64,000 nucleotides of DNA from Kitasatospora sp. MAP12-44 (GCF_029892095.1 NZ_JARZAE010000004.1:7502001-7566000), one strand, 5' to 3'. Shown: positions 32,703 to 41,460, counted from the first letter of the stretch. The notes: generated by a model from the sequence alone, not told the origin. Made by a program: numbers and translations.

Positions 32703-33893
32703 TCAGGCTGATGCCAGGGGCGGGAGGGGCTGCGGCGGGGTCGGGCCGGTGTAGCGGGCGGCGGGGCGGATGATCTTGCTGTCCTCGGCCTGCTCCAGGA
32801 TGTTGGCGCACCAGCCGACGATCCGGGCGGCCCCGAAGGTCGGGGTGAACATCTCGCGCGGGACGCCGCACTGGTCCATGACGACACCGGCGTAGTACTC
32901 GACGTTGGTGAACAGCTCGCGGCCGGGCTTGAGCTCCTCCAGCGCGTCCAGGACGTGCCGCTCGACCTGGACGGCGAGGTCGGCGAAGCCGCCGCCGAGC
33001 CGCTGCGCCACCGCGCACAGCATCCGCGAGCGCGGGTCCTCGGTGCGGTAGACGGGGTGGCCGAAGCCCATGATCCGCTCCCCGCTCAGCACCCGGTCGC
33101 GGACCCACCGCTCCGCGCGGTCCGGGGTGCCGATCGCGTCCAGGGTGTCCAGCGCCCGACTGGGGGCGCCGCCGTGCAGCGGGCCGGAGAGCGCCCCCAG
33201 CGCGCCGACCACGCAGGCGGCCAGGTCGGCGCCGGTGGAGGCGATCACCCGGGCGGTGAAGGTGGAGGCGTTGAAGCCGTGGTCGATGGTGGAGGTCAGG
33301 TACTGCTCGATCGCCCGGGCGTGCTCAGGGCGCGGCTCCTGCCCGGTCAGCATGTAGAGGTAGTTGGCCGCGAAGCCGAGGTCCTCGCGCGGGTCGACCG
33401 GCTCCAGACCCTGGCCGACCCGGTAGAGCGCGGTGATCAGGGTCGGTGCGAGGGCGCTGACGTACAGCGCGTCGGCCCGGCGGCCGGCCGGGTCGGTGTC
33501 GTAGAGCGGACGGCTGCCGCGTAGCGCGGCCGCGACCGGCAGCAGCGCCCGCAGGCCGGCCAGCGGCCCGTCCGCCGCGACGCTGTGCGCGACCGGAGCG
33601 AGCAGCGGGCGCAGCGCGTCCGGCAGCCGGCGCGGTGGGACGGTCTCGGCGGTGAAGGCCGCACGCTCGGCGGCGGTGACCGGCAGCGCGCCGTCCAGCA
33701 GCAGCCGCCAGGCGTCCTCGAAGCCGCGCTGTTCGGCGAGGTCGATCGCCGAGTACTGGCGGTAGTGGTAGAAGCCTTCGCGGCCGCGGACGTCGCCGAT
33801 CCGGGTCTCGGTGACGACGACGCCGCTGAGTCCGCGCGGGACGTCGACGGTGGTGATCTCACGGCTGCCGGGGGTGAGGGTGGGGTTGCTCAT
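32703..33893 (-). CDS. Citrate synthase (methylcitrate synthase-like)
   Basis: This 396-residue enzyme condenses acetyl-CoA or propionyl-CoA with oxaloacetate. Signatures are REGFYHYRQYSAIDLAEQRG, SGPLHGGAPSRALD (substrate His), MGFGHPVYRTEDPR (second His) and a C-terminal FGAARIVGWCANILEQAED. It belongs to the short citrate synthase 2 group seen in actinomycetes. GAGGAG lies 7 nt before the ATG. It is divergent from a second citrate synthase that carries an HTH domain, with a perfect dyad between them. Fragments of this gene recur at 58515-58650. Confidence 0.9.
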   Translation of the reverse strand: MSNPTLTPGSREITTVDVPRGLSGVVVTETRIGDVRGREGFYHYRQYSAIDLAEQRGFEDAWRLLLDGALPVTAAERAAFTAETVPPRRLPDALRPLLAPVAHSVAADGPLAGLRALLPVAAALRGSRPLYDTDPAGRRADALYVSALAPTLITALYRVGQGLEPVDPREDLGFAANYLYMLTGQEPRPEHARAIEQYLTSTIDHGFNASTFTARVIASTGADLAACVVGALGALSGPLHGGAPSRALDTLDAIGTPDRAERWVRDRVLSGERIMGFGHPVYRTEDPRSRMLCAVAQRLGGGFADLAVQVERHVLDALEELKPGRELFTNVEYYAGVVMDQCGVPREMFTPTFGAARIVGWCANILEQAEDSKIIRPAARYTGPTPPQPLPPLASA

Positions 33894-33977
33894 GGCTGGC
33901 TCCTCGGGGTGGATCGGGTGGGTCGGGTACGTCGCGGTAGTTGCGAATCTCGTCCATATGGTCGATCCTTGTCAATG

Positions 33978-33990
33978 TTGATTGAATCAA
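33978..33990. promoter_or_regulatory. TTGATT-G-AATCAA dyad between the citrate synthase genes
   Basis: A perfect 6-1-6 dyad sits in the AT-rich part of the 118-bp divergent gap, and a TTGACA hexamer on the minus strand lies just beside it (33970-33975). It is a plausible operator for both citrate synthases. The HTH-citrate synthase itself is the nearest DNA-binding protein. Confidence 0.55.
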
Positions 33991-34011
33991 TGTGGAGAGC
34001 GAGCGGCGAGC

Positions 34012-35271
34012 ATGGCAGGAGCAGGACGGCGATCCGAGAGCGATGACGGCGACGACGGCGAGCCGATGCTGACGACCCAGCAGGCCGCCGCACGGCTGGG
34101 CGTCAAGCCGGAGACGCTGTACGCCTACGTCAGCCGCGGCCTGCTGGACCGGGTACGGGCGCCCGACGGCAAGGGCAGCCGGTATCCCGCCGCCGGCGTG
34201 GAGGCGTTGGCGGCCCGGGGCGGGCGGGGCGCGGGCGGGCGCGGGACCGGCGTCGCCGCGGAGCCGATCCGGACCGGCCTGACACTGATCGAGGGCGACC
34301 GGCTCTGCTACCGCGGCCGCGATGTCACCGACTTCCTCGCCGCCGGCTCCTTCGAGACGGTGGCCGAGTGGCTGTGGAGCGGCCGGCACGTGCCGGCCGC
34401 CCGCTTCACCGCCGCGGCGACCGCCCTCGCCGCGGCCCGGGCCGCCGCCGAGGTGCTGCCCGCCCGGGCGCGGGCGGTCGACCGGCTGCAGGCCGGGGTG
34501 ATCGCGGCGGCCGTCACCGACCCGCTGCGCTTCGACATCCAGCCCGCCGGCGTCATCGCCACCACCCGGACCCTGATCGCGACCATGGTCGCCGCGCTGC
34601 CCCGGCTCGCGGAGGGCGAGGACCGCCAGGACGCACCGATCGCCGAGCTGCTCTGGCCCCGGCTGACCCGCCAGGCGCCCGGCGCGGACGGCCTGCGGGC
34701 ACTGGACGGCGCGCTGATCCTGCTGGCCGACCACGACGTGGCGCCCTCGACGTACGCCGCCCGGATCGCCGCCTCGACTCGCGCGCACCCCTACGCCGTG
34801 GTCACCGCCGGGCTCGCGGTGCTGGACGGGCCGATGCACGGCGGCGCTGGGGCGCTGGCCCACCGGCTGATCGCCGACGCGGTGGCCGGCGGCGACCCGC
34901 TGGGCGTGCTGGCCGAACGGCTGCGCGGCGAGGGCGGAGTACCGGGCTTCGGGCACTCGCTCTACCGGACGGCCGACCCGCGCGCCGAGGCCCTGCTGCG
35001 GCTGGTCGAGCCGCTGCCCGACCCGGGAGGCGGGTGGACGGTGGTCCGGGCGCTGGTCGACGCGGCGCGGGAGCGGCTGGGCACCTTCCCCAACTCGGAC
35101 TTCGCGCTGGCGGCGCTGGCGTACCAGAGCCGGATGGCGGCGGACGCGACCGAGACCGTGGTCGCGGTGGCCCGCAGCGCGGGCTGGATCGCGCACGCCC
35201 TGGAGGAGTACCAGGCCCCGGTGGTCCGGCACCGGCCGCGCGGCCTCTACGTGGGGGAGCGGCCTGCGTGA
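34012..35271 (+). CDS. Citrate synthase-like protein with N-terminal MerR-type HTH
   Basis: This 419-residue protein has a MerR/excisionase-type HTH (about 18-70: LTTQQAAARLGVKPETLYAY, then SRYPAAGVEALAAR) fused to a citrate synthase fold (about 85-415, with GPMHGGAGALAHRLI and PGFGHSLYRTADPRAE retaining both substrate histidines). It may be a citrate synthase that regulates transcription, or a regulator that reads citrate-pathway metabolites. It is divergent from the HTH-less citrate synthase at 32703. ATG at 34012 is preferred; ATG at 34066 directly before the HTH is possible. Confidence 0.85.
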   Translation: MAGAGRRSESDDGDDGEPMLTTQQAAARLGVKPETLYAYVSRGLLDRVRAPDGKGSRYPAAGVEALAARGGRGAGGRGTGVAAEPIRTGLTLIEGDRLCYRGRDVTDFLAAGSFETVAEWLWSGRHVPAARFTAAATALAAARAAAEVLPARARAVDRLQAGVIAAAVTDPLRFDIQPAGVIATTRTLIATMVAALPRLAEGEDRQDAPIAELLWPRLTRQAPGADGLRALDGALILLADHDVAPSTYAARIAASTRAHPYAVVTAGLAVLDGPMHGGAGALAHRLIADAVAGGDPLGVLAERLRGEGGVPGFGHSLYRTADPRAEALLRLVEPLPDPGGGWTVVRALVDAARERLGTFPNSDFALAALAYQSRMAADATETVVAVARSAGWIAHALEEYQAPVVRHRPRGLYVGERPA

Positions 35272-35372
35272 TCGTGCTCTCGGTGCGGCCTGGCGAGCAG
35301 CTGGCCGAGCTGATGGCCGAGCAGCTGGCCGAGCTGACGCCGTCGAACCGATGTGCCAGGCAGTCACCCGAG

Positions 35373-36245
35373 TTACTGCGGTTGGTAGGCCCAGGCGGGC
35401 GGGGCCGTGGCCTCGACGGGGAGGCTCAGCACGGATCCGTCCTGACTGCCGGGGTTGGTGAGGCCGTGGCGGGCGGTGGTGATGAGGAGGCGTCCGCCGG
35501 TCGGGGTGAGGCAGACGGAGGTGGGTTGGGGGGTGGGCAGGTGCAGGGTGGCCAGCTGGGTGCCGTCGGGGTGGTAGCGGTGCACGGTGCCGTGTCCCCA
35601 GATGGCGACCCAGAGGCAGCCGTCGGCGTCCGTGGTCATCCCGTCGGGGGAGCCGCCGGCTGCGAGGCGGGTGAACTCCTCGCGGCCGGTGGGGTTGCCG
35701 TCGGGGTCGAGGGTGCAGCGGTGGATGACGCCGGCGGCGGAATCGGCGACGTAGAGGAGGTCTCCCGTGCTGTTGAAGGCGGGGCCGTTGACGACGGTCA
35801 TGCCGTCCAGGACGCGGTGGACGGAGCCGTCGGGGTCGGTGCGGTAGAGGGAGCCGGCGCCCGGGGTGGCGTCGTAGGCCATGCTGCATGCCCAGAAGCG
35901 GCCGTGCGGGTCGCAGGCGCCGTCGTTCATCCTGGTGGGGACGAGGGATCGGTCTTCGGGGCGGGCGAGCCAGTCGACGCCGCCGTCGGGGTCGAGTAGG
36001 GCGATGCCGGTGCCGGCGGCGGCGATCCAGTGGCCGGGGCGTCCGCTGACCGGGGCGACGGCCCCCAGCGGGATGTCGAGGCGGGTGATTTCGCGTGGAG
36101 TTCGCGGGCCGGGGAGGTCGGCGACTTCGAGGAGGCGGCCGGCGAGGATGTCGACGTAGACGAGTCGTCCGTCGATCCAGCGGGCGCCTTCGCCGAGTTC
36201 GTGGTCGCCGGCGGCCCACACCTCGATCTGGTGGGACTCGGTCAT
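35373..36245 (-). CDS. SMP-30/gluconolactonase-type sugar lactonase
   Basis: This 290-residue six-bladed beta-propeller belongs to the SMP-30/gluconolactonase/LRE family. Metal-binding segments include LGEGARWIDGRLVYVDI (Glu), MNDGACDPHGRFWACSM, NGPAFNSTGDLLYVAD (Asn) and SPDGMTTDADGCLWVAIWG (Asp). It hydrolyses aldonolactones; in this cluster galactono-lactone to galactonate is the likely reaction. GGGAG lies 7 nt before the ATG. It is the last gene of the minus-strand galactose operon. Confidence 0.88.
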   Translation of the reverse strand: MTESHQIEVWAAGDHELGEGARWIDGRLVYVDILAGRLLEVADLPGPRTPREITRLDIPLGAVAPVSGRPGHWIAAAGTGIALLDPDGGVDWLARPEDRSLVPTRMNDGACDPHGRFWACSMAYDATPGAGSLYRTDPDGSVHRVLDGMTVVNGPAFNSTGDLLYVADSAAGVIHRCTLDPDGNPTGREEFTRLAAGGSPDGMTTDADGCLWVAIWGHGTVHRYHPDGTQLATLHLPTPQPTSVCLTPTGGRLLITTARHGLTNPGSQDGSVLSLPVEATAPPAWAYQPQ

Positions 36246-36261
36246 GGGAACTCCCGGAAGG

Positions 36262-37227
36262 CTAGCGAAGGGTGGTGCCGGCGGGTTGGTCGAGGAGGGC
36301 GAGGTCGCGGCGGGTGGGCAGGCCTTCCCAGTCGCCGCGGCTGGCGACGGCGAAGGCGCCGGTGGTGGTGGCCCGGTGGAGGCGGCCTTCGACGTCGAGT
36401 CCGTCGAGCAGGCCGGAGAGGTAGCCCGCGACGAAGGCGTCGCCGGCCCCGACCACGTCGACCACGGGCACCCGGCGGGCGGGCGTGTTGACGGTCCCGT
36501 GCGCCGTGGTGGCGCTCGCGCCGTCGCCGCCTCTGGTGAGTACCACCTCGCGGCGTCCCTGCGCGAGCAGCTCGGCGATCGCGTCCTGCTCGGGCAGGGA
36601 CGGGTCTTCGGAGACCAGGTGCAGTTCGTCGGCGGAGGCGACCAGCACATCGGCCAGCCGGGCCAGTGGCAGCAGGGCGTTGCGCGCCTCGGCCGGTGAC
36701 CACAGGCGGGCACGGTAGTTGACGTCGAGGCAGACGGTGATGCCGAGTTCGCCGGCCCTGGCGGCCGCCGCGCGCGCGGCCTCGGCCGCGTCGGCGCTCA
36801 GGGCGGGGGTGATCCCGGTCAGGTGGAGGATGCGGACACCGGGGTTCAGGGCAGGCAGGACGTCCGAGGACCGAAGGGCCGATCCGGCCGATCCGGCGCG
36901 GTAGTAGGCGACGCTGACCAGGTCGGCGATCCGGTCCTCACGGGCCAGCAGGCCGGTCGGTCGGCCGTCGGTGTCGAGTCGCGCGTGGCTGACGTCGACC
37001 TGTTCCGCGCGCAGCGTGCGCAGGACGAGTGCGCCGAACTCGTCGTCGCCGACCCGTCCGACCCAGCCGGTGCGGTGTCCGAGCCTGGCCAGGCCGATCG
37101 CCACGTTGGCCTCGGCGCCCGCGACGGACAGCTGCATCGGTGCGCCGAGCCTGACCGGGCCGGTGGCGCGCAGCGCGGCCATGGTCTCGCCGACGGTGAC
37201 GACATCGAGCGGTGACCTGCCGGTCAT
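36262..37227 (-). CDS. 2-keto-3-deoxy-galactonate/gluconate kinase (PfkB family)
   Basis: This 321-residue PfkB kinase has VTVGETMAALRATGP at the start, SVAGAEANVAIGLARLGHRTG near residue 34 and DVVGAGDAFVAGYLSG near 255 with the catalytic Asp. It looks like KdgK/DgoK-type enzymes, which phosphorylate KDG or KDGal at O6. Its start overlaps the aldolase stop by 4 bp (ATGA). Together with galactonate dehydratase and aldolase, KDGal is the likely substrate. Confidence 0.88.
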   Translation of the reverse strand: MTGRSPLDVVTVGETMAALRATGPVRLGAPMQLSVAGAEANVAIGLARLGHRTGWVGRVGDDEFGALVLRTLRAEQVDVSHARLDTDGRPTGLLAREDRIADLVSVAYYRAGSAGSALRSSDVLPALNPGVRILHLTGITPALSADAAEAARAAAARAGELGITVCLDVNYRARLWSPAEARNALLPLARLADVLVASADELHLVSEDPSLPEQDAIAELLAQGRREVVLTRGGDGASATTAHGTVNTPARRVPVVDVVGAGDAFVAGYLSGLLDGLDVEGRLHRATTTGAFAVASRGDWEGLPTRRDLALLDQPAGTTLR

Positions 37228-37850
37228 GCCGCGACCTCCTCGGTCAGGGCGGTGCGCCAGCGGGCGACGCGCTCGCGCAGCGCGTCCAGGTCTCCGCCGT
37301 CGGCGGCGTCGCCGACCAGCGGTGAGCCGACGCCGACGGCGACCGCGCCCGCGGCGAGGTAGGCGAGCGCCGCGGCGGCGTCGATGCCGCCGACGGGCAC
37401 GAACGGCACGGTGGGGAAGGGGTCGCGCAGGGCCTTCAGGTAGCCGGGGCCGCCCAGGGAGGCAGGGAACAGCTTGACGGCGAGCGCGCCGTTCTCGTTC
37501 GCGGCGATCACCTCACTGGGTGTCAGCGCGCCTATCAGCAGAGGGAGTTCGTGGCTGGGGCTGCGGCGCAGGTCTTTGCCGAGGCCCGGAGTGACGAGGA
37601 AGCTCGCGCCGGCGTCGGCGGCGCGGGCGGCGTCCTCGCCGGTCAGGACGGTGCCGGCGCCGAGGGTGGCCCGGGGACCGAGTTCGCGGCGGGCCCGGGT
37701 GATCACCCAGAGGGCGTCGGGGGTGGTGAGGGACACCTCGGCTGCGGTGATGCCCTCCTCGGCGAGGGTGAGGACGGTGCGCAGCGCCGCGTCGCGGTCG
37801 GTGCCGCGCACGATGGCCAGTGTCCGGTACGGCAGTTCGGTCAGGTTCAC
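37224..37850 (-). CDS. KDPG/KDPGal aldolase
   Basis: This 208-residue class I aldolase has AEVSLTTPDALWVI (Glu), RATLGAGTVLTGEDA, FLVTPGL and LAVKLFPASLGGPGYLKAL, where the lysine in AVKLFPA forms the Schiff base, then FVPVGGIDAAAAL. It splits 2-keto-3-deoxy-6-phosphogalactonate (or -gluconate) into pyruvate and glyceraldehyde 3-phosphate. The GTG start at 37850 has only a weak ribosome site, but it begins the conserved N-terminus directly. It lies 20 bp after the epimerase gene and is coupled to the kinase gene. Confidence 0.88.
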   Translation of the reverse strand: MNLTELPYRTLAIVRGTDRDAALRTVLTLAEEGITAAEVSLTTPDALWVITRARRELGPRATLGAGTVLTGEDAARAADAGASFLVTPGLGKDLRRSPSHELPLLIGALTPSEVIAANENGALAVKLFPASLGGPGYLKALRDPFPTVPFVPVGGIDAAAALAYLAAGAVAVGVGSPLVGDAADGGDLDALRERVARWRTALTEEVAA

Positions 37851-37870
37851 GGGAGTGGGGCCCTTGTCGG

Positions 37871-38734
37871 TCAGGGGGTGGGGGTGCTGATCGCGGTGAC
37901 CGTCAGTTCCCAGTGCAGCGTGCCGCCGGGTGGCACCGTCGCGGCGTCGCCGGGCCCGGCCTCGGCGAGGTCGAAGACCGATCCGAGCATGGGCTCGACG
38001 CCGATGCTCCGGTAGGGGGCGGATGCCGGGAAGCCGCGCAGGTTGCGCCAGAGGGCGACGGAGACGGGGATGTCGGCGTCGGCGTGCAGGGAGAAGGTGA
38101 GCGTGTCGGGGCCGTCGGTGACCGTCACGCTCGCGCAGTCGGTGAGGATCGCGCCGACCGCGGTGCCGTCGTCGGGGCCGAGGTGGTCCAGGCGCAGGCC
38201 ATGGGGCGCCGGCCATGGTCCGGTGACGTGGTGGGCGCCGGCGGGCCAGGGCTGCTGCAGCAGTTCGGCCGCCTCGGGGAAGAGCCGGGTGGGTGTGGCA
38301 TCAGGCGCGGTCAGGCGGGCTTTCGGTGTGACGTCGAGCAGTGCGTGGGCTGCCCACAGCAAGCGGTAGCCGGGGTCGGCGTGCAGCTCGTAGACGGCGC
38401 GCAGCGCGGCTGGCCCGCTCTCGATACGTCGGCGCAGCACGAAGTCGGGGCACTCCACGAGGTCGGTGTCGCCGTCGCGCCGCCAGGGCCGGGACCAGGC
38501 GTCGCCGTGGTCAGGGGTGCCGCGCACGGTGGGGACGCACTCCTCCAGGCCGCCGGCGTCGACGAACGGGTCGCCGGGACGGGCGATGGCGCGGGCCGGG
38601 TCGGGGCGGCGCCAGAGCCATTCGCGCTCGCCGGCCCGCAGAGAGGTCCACCGGCCGCCGTGGGCCGGGTCGGTGCGGAGGGTCAGCGGCAGGTCGGTCA
38701 ACGGCAGGTCGGTCAGCGGCAGGTCGGTCACCAT
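37871..38734 (-). CDS. Aldose 1-epimerase-like protein
   Basis: This 287-residue galactose mutarotase-like protein has a beta-sandwich fold, with FVDAGGLEECVPTVRGTPDHGDAWSR-type substrate segment near residue 55 and YRSIGVEPMLGSVFDLAEA near the C-terminus. It would speed interconversion of alpha- and beta-galactose ahead of the dehydrogenase. The N-terminus contains three copies of TDLPL encoded by a 15-bp tandem repeat. It overlaps the galactonate dehydratase stop codon. Confidence 0.82.
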   Translation of the reverse strand: MVTDLPLTDLPLTDLPLTLRTDPAHGGRWTSLRAGEREWLWRRPDPARAIARPGDPFVDAGGLEECVPTVRGTPDHGDAWSRPWRRDGDTDLVECPDFVLRRRIESGPAALRAVYELHADPGYRLLWAAHALLDVTPKARLTAPDATPTRLFPEAAELLQQPWPAGAHHVTGPWPAPHGLRLDHLGPDDGTAVGAILTDCASVTVTDGPDTLTFSLHADADIPVSVALWRNLRGFPASAPYRSIGVEPMLGSVFDLAEAGPGDAATVPPGGTLHWELTVTAISTPTP

Positions 38735-39873
38735 TCGGCGAACGACCCGTCCTGGTGGTGCCAGACGGGGTTGCGCCAGCGGTGGCCGCTTTCGGCGGCG
38801 CGGCGTACGGCGTTCTCGTCGATCTCGATGCCCAGTCCTGGACCTGTCGGCCGCGCGGCGTGGCCGTCGGTGAAGCGGAACGGCTCGGGGTCGAGCAGAT
38901 AGTCCAGCAGGTCGTTGCCCTGGTTGTAGTGGATGCCGAGGCTCTGTTCCTGGATGAGGAAGTTCGGCATGGCGAAAGCGAGTTGGAGGCTGGCGGCGAG
39001 GGCGATCGGGCCGAGCGGGCAGTGCGGCGCCATCGTGACGTCGTGAGCCTCGGCGAGGGCGGCGATGCGGCGGACCTCGGAGATGCCGCCGGCGTGCGAT
39101 ACGTCCGGTTGCGCGACGGCGATGCCGGTGGCGAGGACGTCGCGGAAGTCCCAGCGGGAGTACAGCCGTTCACCCACGGCCAGTGGCACGGTGGTGGAGT
39201 CGACGATTCGGCGCAGGTCGCGGGCGTGTTCGGGGAGGACGGGCTCTTCGACGAACATCGGGTGCAGCGGCTCAAGCAGGGGCAGAAGTCGGCGGGACAT
39301 GGCGCTGGACATCCGGCCGTGGAAGTCGATCGCCACGTCCCGGTCGTTGCCCAGGACCTCGCGGACGGCGGCGACGCGGTCGATGACGGCCTGGGTCTGG
39401 GCGGGGGTGTCGATCGGGCGCAGCTGCGCGCAGCCGTTCATCTTGACGGCGGTGAAGCCGGCGTCGACCTGGGCCTGGGCGAGTTCGGCGACATCTGCGG
39501 GGCTGTCACCGCCGATCCACGCGTACATCCGCACCCGGTCGCGGACGTGGCCGCCGAGCAGCTGGTGGACCGGAACGCCGTGGGTCTTGCCCGCGATGTC
39601 CCAGAGCGCCTGGTCGATACCGGCAACAGCGCTGGAGAGCACCGGGCCACCGCGGTAGAAGCCGCCCTTGGTCAGGACCTGCCAGTGGTGCTCGATGCGC
39701 AGCGGGTCCTCGCCGACCAGGTAGTCGGCGAGTTCGTGGACGGCCGCCTGCACGGTTTCGGCGCGGCCCTCCACGACGGGTTCGCCCCAGCCGGTGATGC
39801 CCTCGTCGGTGGCGACACGCAGGAACAGCCAGCGCGGTGCGACGAGGAACGTCTCCAGCGATGTGATCTTCAT
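38728..39873 (-). CDS. dgoD: D-galactonate dehydratase (enolase superfamily)
   Basis: This 381-residue member of the mandelate racemase/muconate lactonizing enzyme superfamily dehydrates D-galactonate to 2-keto-3-deoxy-galactonate. It has GGFYRGGPVLSSAVAGIDQAL, DVAIDFHGRMSS (metal Asp), PMFVEEPVLPE (Glu), PLAVGERLYSRWDF (Glu), QPDVSHAGGISE and APHCPLGPIALAASLQL (the catalytic His-containing loop), all as in DgoD. Its start overlaps the GntR gene stop (ATGA). Gluconate-specific homologues exist, but the neighbouring alpha-galactosidase makes galactonate the natural substrate. Confidence 0.88.
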   Translation of the reverse strand: MKITSLETFLVAPRWLFLRVATDEGITGWGEPVVEGRAETVQAAVHELADYLVGEDPLRIEHHWQVLTKGGFYRGGPVLSSAVAGIDQALWDIAGKTHGVPVHQLLGGHVRDRVRMYAWIGGDSPADVAELAQAQVDAGFTAVKMNGCAQLRPIDTPAQTQAVIDRVAAVREVLGNDRDVAIDFHGRMSSAMSRRLLPLLEPLHPMFVEEPVLPEHARDLRRIVDSTTVPLAVGERLYSRWDFRDVLATGIAVAQPDVSHAGGISEVRRIAALAEAHDVTMAPHCPLGPIALAASLQLAFAMPNFLIQEQSLGIHYNQGNDLLDYLLDPEPFRFTDGHAARPTGPGLGIEIDENAVRRAAESGHRWRNPVWHHQDGSFAEW

Positions 39874-40586
39874 CCGGTTTCCCCCGGGTTGCTGTCGTCA
39901 ATGAGGTGGTGGAGGTCGGCGGCGGCCTGGTCGAGCAGGTCGTGGACGGCGCGGGCGGCCGCCTCCGGCTCCCGGGCGCGTACGGCGTCCAGCACCGCCC
40001 GGTGGGCGGGGACGGCATCGGCCCAGTGGTCGGCGCCGTGCACGATGTGGTCGCGCACCCGCAGGCCGGCCTCGATCACCACTTCCATCCGGGTGAGGAG
40101 CTCGTTGTGGGCGGCGGCCAGTAGTGCGCGGTGGAACGCCAGGTCGGCTTCGACCACGGCATCGGCGTCGCTGCCGGCGGCTGCCATCCGTTCGAGCGCG
40201 TCGGAGAGCGCGGCGAGGTCGGCCTCGTCACGGCGTTCGGCGGCCAGCCTGGCCCCGGCCGGCTCGACGATGCTGCGGACCTCGCCGAGGTTGTCGAGGA
40301 AGGTCGCGTCGGGGATCCCCAGGCCCTGCCAGCGCAGTAGGTCGCTGTCCAGCAGGTTCCAGTCGGCGCGCGGTCGTACGAAGGTGCCGCGCTTCTGGCG
40401 GGAGTCGATCAGTCCCTTGGACGCCAGGACCCGCAGCGCCTCACGCACGACGGTCTTGCTGACGCCGAGTTCCTGCTCGATCTGGTCGGGGTAGAGCGAG
40501 TCGCCCGGGGCGTACCTGCCGCGGATGATCCGCTCGCCGATCATGTCGACCGCCTGCCCGTGCAGGCCCCGTACCGGGTTGTTCAT
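39870..40586 (-). CDS. FadR-type GntR regulator of the galactonate operon
   Basis: This 238-residue regulator has an N-terminal winged HTH (IIRGRYAPGDSLYPDQIEQE, then SKTVVREALRVLASKGLI) and a C-terminal all-helical FCD ligand domain with metal-site residues in AFHRALLAAAHNELL and PAHRAVLDAV. DgoR, the E. coli galactonate repressor, has this build. AAAGGGAG lies 6 nt before the ATG. It lies within the operon it presumably represses, with galactonate or a derivative as inducer. Confidence 0.88.
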   Translation of the reverse strand: MNNPVRGLHGQAVDMIGERIIRGRYAPGDSLYPDQIEQELGVSKTVVREALRVLASKGLIDSRQKRGTFVRPRADWNLLDSDLLRWQGLGIPDATFLDNLGEVRSIVEPAGARLAAERRDEADLAALSDALERMAAAGSDADAVVEADLAFHRALLAAAHNELLTRMEVVIEAGLRVRDHIVHGADHWADAVPAHRAVLDAVRAREPEAAARAVHDLLDQAAADLHHLIDDSNPGETG

Positions 40587-40647
40587 GACGGCTCCCTTTC
40601 CGTTGCTCCGCGCGGCCCGGTGGCCGGCGCGTCGATCATGTACGTGC

Positions 40648-41415
40648 TCACGAGGATGCTTTGACGACGGACCAGCCGCCGTCCACCACCAGGTTCGTAC
40701 CGGTGATGTAGGAGGCGTCCGAGGAGGCGAGGAAGGCCACGGCCGCCGCGACCTCCTCGGGCCGGCCGAAGCGCTTGGTGACCGTCTCGGCGACGCTGTC
40801 GGCCCGGCTCGCATCGTCCACCCGGTCCCAGGCCGCGGTCATGATCGGCCCGGGGACGACGGTGTTGACCCGCACCTGCGGGCCGTACTCGACGGCGAGT
40901 TGACGGCCCATCGCACACAGGGCGCCCTTGGCGGCGGCGTACGCCGGGTGCCCCGGCAGGCCGACCAGCGCGTGCACCGAGGAGGTGAGCACCACCGAGC
41001 CGTCGCTGTCGCGCAGGGTCCCGGCGAAGGCGCGGATCGCCAGCCAGGAGGCCTTGAGGGTGACCGCGAGCTGGGTGTCCCACTCGACTTCGGTCAGCTC
41101 GTGGGCGGGTTTGACCACCACGGCGTAGGCGTTGCTGTGCAGCACGTCCAGCCGTCCGTAGCGGCTGTGCACGTGCGCGGCCAACTCGTCCCACATCGCG
41201 GCGGAGGTCACGTCGCCGTGCCGGTACTCGGCCTGCCCGCCCTCCTCGGTGATCGCCTCGACAACGGCCCGGCCGGCCGGATCGGCGATGTCGACGGCGA
41301 CGACGGACGCACCCTCGGCGGCCAGCCGCCGCGCGGTGGCGGCGCCGATGCCGCTGGCGGCACCGGTGATCAGGGCGACACGGCCCTGGAATCTTCGACA
41401 GATCTGCTCAGTCAC
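40648..41415 (-). CDS. SDR-family dehydrogenase, candidate galactose dehydrogenase
   Basis: This 255-residue short-chain dehydrogenase has VALITGAASGIGAATARRL (NAD(P) glycine motif), SNAYAVVV in place of the usual NNAG, the catalytic Ser in LTSSVHALVGLPGHPA and YAAAKGAL with Tyr/Lys, and a typical C-terminal FLASSDASYITGTNLVVDGG. It lies 61 bp upstream of the GntR gene on the same strand and is the only dehydrogenase in the cluster, so oxidation of galactose to galactonolactone is inferred. Start is GTG at 41415. Confidence 0.8.
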   Translation of the reverse strand: MTEQICRRFQGRVALITGAASGIGAATARRLAAEGASVVAVDIADPAGRAVVEAITEEGGQAEYRHGDVTSAAMWDELAAHVHSRYGRLDVLHSNAYAVVVKPAHELTEVEWDTQLAVTLKASWLAIRAFAGTLRDSDGSVVLTSSVHALVGLPGHPAYAAAKGALCAMGRQLAVEYGPQVRVNTVVPGPIMTAAWDRVDDASRADSVAETVTKRFGRPEEVAAAVAFLASSDASYITGTNLVVDGGWSVVKASS

Positions 41416-41429
41416 AACGCCACCGTAGC

Positions 41430-41460
41430 GCTTGTGATTAATTATGCAAATATCTTGACA
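41430..41460. promoter_or_regulatory. AT-rich divergent promoter/operator of the galactose regulon
   Basis: An AT-rich island in the divergent gap between the SDR gene (start 41415) and the transporter gene (start 41591) includes TTGTGATTAATTATGC and CAAATATCTTGACA. The imperfect dyad GATTAATT..AATATC (41435-41453) suits a FadR/DgoR-type GntR regulator. TTGACA at 41455-41460 could be the -35 of the plus-strand transporter genes. Confidence 0.5.

Larger units (their letters stand above)
31270..33741. repeat. Segmental duplication, copy A (lipase plus citrate synthase)
   Basis: The segment 31270-32662 is nearly identical to 56966-58318, with the same orientation and an offset of 25,696 bp. The differences are a few point changes and 40 bp of extra decamer repeat in copy A. 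Parts of the adjacent citrate synthase gene (32756-32870 and 33720-33741) also recur beyond copy B at 58515-58650. Copy A has the intact citrate synthase and is therefore probably the source. The repeat is direct, so recombination could delete or amplify the 25.7 kb between copies. Confidence 0.85.

Noticed and set aside
33859..36219. Very long minus-strand frame across the HTH-citrate synthase
   Set aside because: Composition is almost all Arg, Pro and Gly as expected from the wrong frame of GC-rich genes.
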